Source: Paracoccus saliphilus (GTDB taxonomy: Bacteria; Pseudomonadota; Alphaproteobacteria; Rhodobacterales; Rhodobacteraceae). From it: a stretch of DNA of 64,000 bases. A program made the translations under genes and the position numbers. Under the pieces are notes generated by a model. It saw only the letters and a program-made list of their open reading frames with translations, was not told where the DNA came from and did not search any database. Positions 61,493-64,000 of this stretch are shown here, in pieces (the first letter of the stretch is position 1; each line of letters opens with the position of its first letter). The stretch spans positions 310,001-374,000 of the forward strand of contig NZ_CP067140.1 of assembly GCF_028553805.1 (NCBI RefSeq), in the 5' to 3' direction.

Positions 61493-62592
61493 GGTTCCAG
61501 CACCAGCATGATATAAGCGAGGAACAGCACCAAATGCACCGCGCCATGCAGGACATTGGTGCGCCTCGTGCCGAATGTCTGCACGCAAACGATCAGGGTC
61601 AGCGCCAGCATCACCTGCATTTGCGCGCCAAGGCCCAGCACGACATGCTGTCCGGTCGTCACGTCGATCAGCAGAACGGCGGGCACGGTCAGCCCGATCG
61701 TTGACAGCGCGGCACCGAGACACAGGTTGACCGCCCTTTGCAGGCGATTGGCCAATGCGGCACGCACCGCGCTCATCCCTTCCGAAGCCAGCACGATGGT
61801 CGCGATGACGACACCGCCCAGGGCACTGGGCAAGCTCATGGCATTGATGCCGTGATCGACGAAACCCGCCATCATTTTGGACAGCAGCACGATGGGTAAC
61901 AGCGTTGCCAGCAGCAAGAAGCCATGCGCCCAGGTGGCATATCGCGGATATCCGTGTGGGGCGGGCAGGGGCGGCTCCTCGGCCTCGGTGAAGAAGCCGC
62001 GATGGCGAACGGTCTGGATAGACAGGAAAACGCCATAAAGTGCCAGCGTTACCACCGAAAAGAACAGCGCCTGCCCGGTGCTGAAACTGTCATCGGGACT
62101 GGATATGGTATAGGCGGGCAGCGCCAGCCCGAACACTGCCAGGGGCACAAGCACGGTCAGGAAGGCCGATGCACCCGCGAAATTATAGCTTTGCTCGCCA
62201 TGGCGCAGAGCACCCAACAGAAGCGATAGCCCGACCAGCCCATTCAGGACGATCATCAGCACGGCGAACATCGTATCGCGCGCCAATGTTGGGCCCCCGT
62301 TACCGGACAGCATGACCGAGCCGATCAGCGCGACCTCGATCACCACGACCGACAGGGTCAGGATCAGGGTGCCATAGGGTTCGCCCAAACGATCGGCCAG
62401 CGCTTCGGCATGGCGCACAACGGCAGAGGCGCCCCAGATCATCACCGCGAAAAGCCAGATGAAGGGCAGCAATGCCCAGACCGCCGTCGCAGGGTGCAGG
62501 AATGCCCCCGGCGCGATATTGAAGATCGCGAGCGTGACGATGACCGCCAGGATCGGCCGTTCCTGAGACAGGTTTCGCAGAATGCGTTTCAT
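61489..62592 (-). CDS. Calcium/cation:proton antiporter (ChaA-like, CaCA superfamily)
   Basis: The 367-residue protein with about eleven hydrophobic helices has both ion-binding repeats of the CaCA superfamily: GEPYGTLILTLSVVVIEVALIGSVM and LASEGMSAVRAALANRLQRAVNLCLGAALSTIGLTVP. The N-terminus lies just after a GC-rich start. It exports Ca2+ (or K+/Na+) in exchange for protons. It ends 4 bp into the P450 gene and follows rplT after a terminator, so it probably has its own promoter in 62593-62670. Confidence 0.88.
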   Translation of the reverse strand: MKRILRNLSQERPILAVIVTLAIFNIAPGAFLHPATAVWALLPFIWLFAVMIWGASAVVRHAEALADRLGEPYGTLILTLSVVVIEVALIGSVMLSGNGGPTLARDTMFAVLMIVLNGLVGLSLLLGALRHGEQSYNFAGASAFLTVLVPLAVFGLALPAYTISSPDDSFSTGQALFFSVVTLALYGVFLSIQTVRHRGFFTEAEEPPLPAPHGYPRYATWAHGFLLLATLLPIVLLSKMMAGFVDHGINAMSLPSALGGVVIATIVLASEGMSAVRAALANRLQRAVNLCLGAALSTIGLTVPAVLLIDVTTGQHVVLGLGAQMQVMLALTLIVCVQTFGTRRTNVLHGAVHLVLFLAYIMLVLEP

Positions 62593-62674
62593 GGAGGCAG
62601 GTTAATCATCAACATGCCCAGCCACAATCGTCACATCATACGCAAACGGGTGATCGGTCCGTGATGGGAACATG

Positions 62675-62703
62675 AAAAAAGCCCGTCCATGGACGGGCTT
62701 TCC
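62675..62703 (-). terminator. Intrinsic terminator after rplT
   Basis: GCCCGTCC (62681-62688), loop AT, GGACGGGC (62691-62698) is flanked by A/T runs on both sides; on the minus strand the stem is followed by TTTTTT. It lies 24 bp past the rplT stop and can work in both directions. Confidence 0.85.
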
Positions 62704-62726
62704 GATTTTTCACGCTTCGGTACGAA

Positions 62727-63086
62727 TCAGGCTGCGGCTTTCGCCTTTTCGACGATCGCACCGAAGGCTTCGGGCTCGTTCACGGCCAGATCGGCCAGGA
62801 CCTTGCGGTCAACTTCGATCCCGGCTTTCGACAGCAGGTTGATGAAGCGGGAATAGTTCAGATCGGCATCGACCAGACGCACAGCGGCGTTGATCCGCTG
62901 GATCCACAGGGCGCGGAAATTGCGCTTGCGGTTCTTGCGGTCGCGCGTGGCGTATTGGTTCGCCTTGTCCACAGCCTGCGTAGCGGTGCGGAAATTACGC
63001 GAACGGTTGCCGTAATAGCCTTTCGCCGCCTTCAGAACCTTCTTGTGGCGGGCGTGGGTGACCTTGCCGGATTTCACTCGTGCCAT
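62727..63086 (-). CDS. rplT: 50S ribosomal protein L20
   Basis: The 119-residue basic protein matches L20 throughout: [42 protein letters not shown] start region, then [23 protein letters not shown] and [24 protein letters not shown]. It is needed for assembly of the large ribosomal subunit. It is 17 bp downstream of rpmI and ends at a strong terminator. Confidence 0.98.
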   Translation of the reverse strand: MARVKSGKVTHARHKKVLKAAKGYYGNRSRNFRTATQAVDKANQYATRDRKNRKRNFRALWIQRINAAVRLVDADLNYSRFINLLSKAGIEVDRKVLADLAVNEPEAFGAIVEKAKAAA

Positions 63087-63103
63087 TGGTTACGTTCCTT
63101 CGA

Positions 63104-63304
63104 TCAGCGGTTGTAGGGCATGTATTTCTTGACGATCTTGGCATCCGCGTCCGACAGGACTGTGGTGCCGCGCGCATCGCGAATGAATTTCGTGGTGCGC
63201 TTGATCATGCCGTGCCGCTTACCGGCCTGGGCGGATTTCACCTTGCCCGTGGCCGTCATCGAGAACCGCTTCTTGGCGGCCGCTTTGGTCTTCATCTTCG
63301 GCAT
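63104..63304 (-). CDS. rpmI: 50S ribosomal protein L35
   Basis: The 66-residue protein [20 protein letters not shown]... with C-terminal [13 protein letters not shown] is a full-length L35. ATG 63304 is preferred over 63316 because GGAGA lies just upstream and the family length is 66. No infC precedes it; the next gene upstream encodes a small membrane protein. Confidence 0.97.
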   Translation of the reverse strand: MPKMKTKAAAKKRFSMTATGKVKSAQAGKRHGMIKRTTKFIRDARGTTVLSDADAKIVKKYMPYNR

Positions 63305-63425
63305 TTTCGTCTCCATTCGTCAGAGTGAACGCGCGACTCGGCAATGCCATTCAGGCCGGCCACGCGGATAGAAGCGCGCCGTATAGACGCGCCGGGGTGA
63401 TTTGGCAAGAGCTTGCCGGTGTTTC

Positions 63426-63722
63426 TCAGTTGGCGGGGGCTTCTGCCTCGCCTGCGGTTTCGGGCTCGTCCGCCGAGCCATCCTCGCCTTGGCTCACGGG
63501 CTCGCCCCCGGTCACGCGTGCCCATGCCGACAGGATATCCTGAGGTTGGAACGGCTTCGGTGCGGTATAGGCGCCAGCGAAGATCAGGACGATCCCGAGC
63601 AGCAGCGTGATTACCGCGCCGCGCGGCGGCTCGGTCTGCAAAAGCTGCACAATCGCGACGATCACCGAGATCACGCAAAGCGCGATACCGGCCAGCAGCA
63701 GATAATCGGACAGGTTGGACAT
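63426..63722 (-). CDS. Small two-helix membrane protein
   Basis: The protein has about 98 residues from ATG 63722 (MSNLSDYLLLAGIALCVISVIVAIVQLLQ). Two membrane helices (6-28 and 37-54, GAVITLLLGIVLIFAGAYTA) are followed by an acidic glutamate/alanine/proline-rich tail. It follows the pyruvate kinase gene by 32 bp and is probably co-transcribed with it. Rhodobacterales have similar proteins beside pyk; no function is known. Confidence 0.65.
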   Translation of the reverse strand: MSNLSDYLLLAGIALCVISVIVAIVQLLQTEPPRGAVITLLLGIVLIFAGAYTAPKPFQPQDILSAWARVTGGEPVSQGEDGSADEPETAGEAEAPAN

Positions 63723-63754
63723 GGGAACCCCCGCTTGTCTTCGGTTTCCGACGC

Positions 63755-64000
63755 TTATTCCGGATCGGTGGCGTAAATCAACCGCTCGTCGCAGGGGGCG
63801 ATGCGCAAGATGTTGGTGGTGCCAGGAACATTGAAGGGAACCCCGGCCATGACCACCACCTGCCGCGTCTCGTCTGCGAAGCCGTAGTCGCGGGCAGCAC
63901 GAGTCGCATTCACCACGGCTTCCTTGAAGCGGCTCAGGCGCGGCGTGATGACGCAATGGGTGCCCCATGTCAGGCACATGCGACGGACAACCGACTGAAT
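63755..64000 (-). CDS. pyk: Pyruvate kinase, C-terminal part
   Basis: Only the last ~81 residues are visible; the gene begins beyond the right edge. The sequence IQSVVRRMCLTWGTHCV...AARDYGFADETRQVVVMAGVPFNVPGTTNILRI is the end of the pyruvate kinase C-terminal (regulatory) domain, which converts phosphoenolpyruvate and ADP to pyruvate and ATP. The stop is at 63755-63757. Confidence 0.9.
   Translation of the reverse strand: MQSVVRRMCLTWGTHCVITPRLSRFKEAVVNATRAARDYGFADETRQVVVMAGVPFNVPGTTNILRIAPCDERLIYATDPE

Noticed and set aside
1..64000. CRISPR arrays, tRNA/rRNA genes, insertion sequences or prophage
   Set aside because: I found no repeated spacer array, no cloverleaf-like segment, no transposase, integrase or phage structural motif in either strand.

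Overview
The window is a high-GC chromosomal segment from an alphaproteobacterium, most likely family Rhodobacteraceae (Paracoccus or a close relative). The main reasons are a tauR/TRAP/tauXY-xsc-tauZ-pta taurine locus in the Rhodobacter/Paracoccus arrangement, a GAAC-N7-GAAC type LexA box, a zapE-type ATPase, phhAB with an Lrp regulator, a long-form serC followed by serA, and a pheS/rplT/rpmI block. I found no rRNA or tRNA gene, no CRISPR array, no insertion sequence and no prophage. Gene density is high and almost every gene is intact. The exceptions are two genes cut by the window edges: an acyl-CoA synthetase at the left and pyruvate kinase at the right.

Layout, left half. Positions 1-5344 hold lipid, envelope and division genes: acyl-CoA synthetase, a Kbp-like BON-LysM protein, a CAP-domain lipoprotein, an ABC exporter and zapE. 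A 0.7 kb gene-free stretch with a 22-bp tandem repeat follows, then an HPP-CBS membrane protein, accD-folC, cardiolipin synthase and a sulfotransferase-like protein. Positions 12028-17503 hold lrp/phhA/phhB (phenylalanine to tyrosine), two Rhodobacterales-type hypotheticals, and the two-gene carboxynorspermidine pathway ending in a perfect 30-bp palindrome. Next come a DUF899 module with its own regulator, a PP2A-type phosphatase, serC-serA (serine synthesis, with a hairpin leader), and a B12-type ABC importer under a well-conserved cobalamin riboswitch.

Layout, middle. Positions 28457-38164 hold a SleB-like hydrolase lipoprotein, hspQ, a two-gene partner-switch module (anti-sigma kinase and STAS antagonist), a thiolase, and a LysR-controlled three-gene acyl-CoA operon (acyl-CoA dehydrogenase, CaiB CoA-transferase, MaoC-type hydratase). 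A penicillin-acylase family hydrolase follows, and then a 3-hydroxyisobutyrate dehydrogenase-type enzyme.

Layout, right half. Positions 39334-45683 form one minus-strand operon: a HhH-GPD glycosylase, imuA, imuB and dnaE2. At its head is a LexA box lying inside the spacer of a sigma70-like promoter, so this is an inducible-mutagenesis cassette with a base-excision enzyme as its first gene. An arsenic operon (arsR, acr3, arsH) follows, with an operator-like palindrome across the arsR start codon. The taurine operon fills 48689-58921: TauR senses, TauKLM imports, TauXY deaminates taurine to sulfoacetaldehyde, Xsc yields acetyl phosphate and sulfite, TauZ probably exports the sulfur product, and Pta makes acetyl-CoA. 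The right end is rpmI-rplT, then an unusual Ca2+/H+ antiporter plus cytochrome P450 pair, then pheS, with a small membrane protein and pyruvate kinase upstream.

The most interesting items are the glycosylase-led SOS mutasome operon and its atypical cysteine loop, the leaderless-looking arsR with an overlapping operator, the 22-bp-spaced CTGGAC repeats at tauR/tauK, the serC leader hairpin, the 22-bp tandem repeat before the HPP gene, and the antiporter-P450 pair sitting between rplT and pheS.
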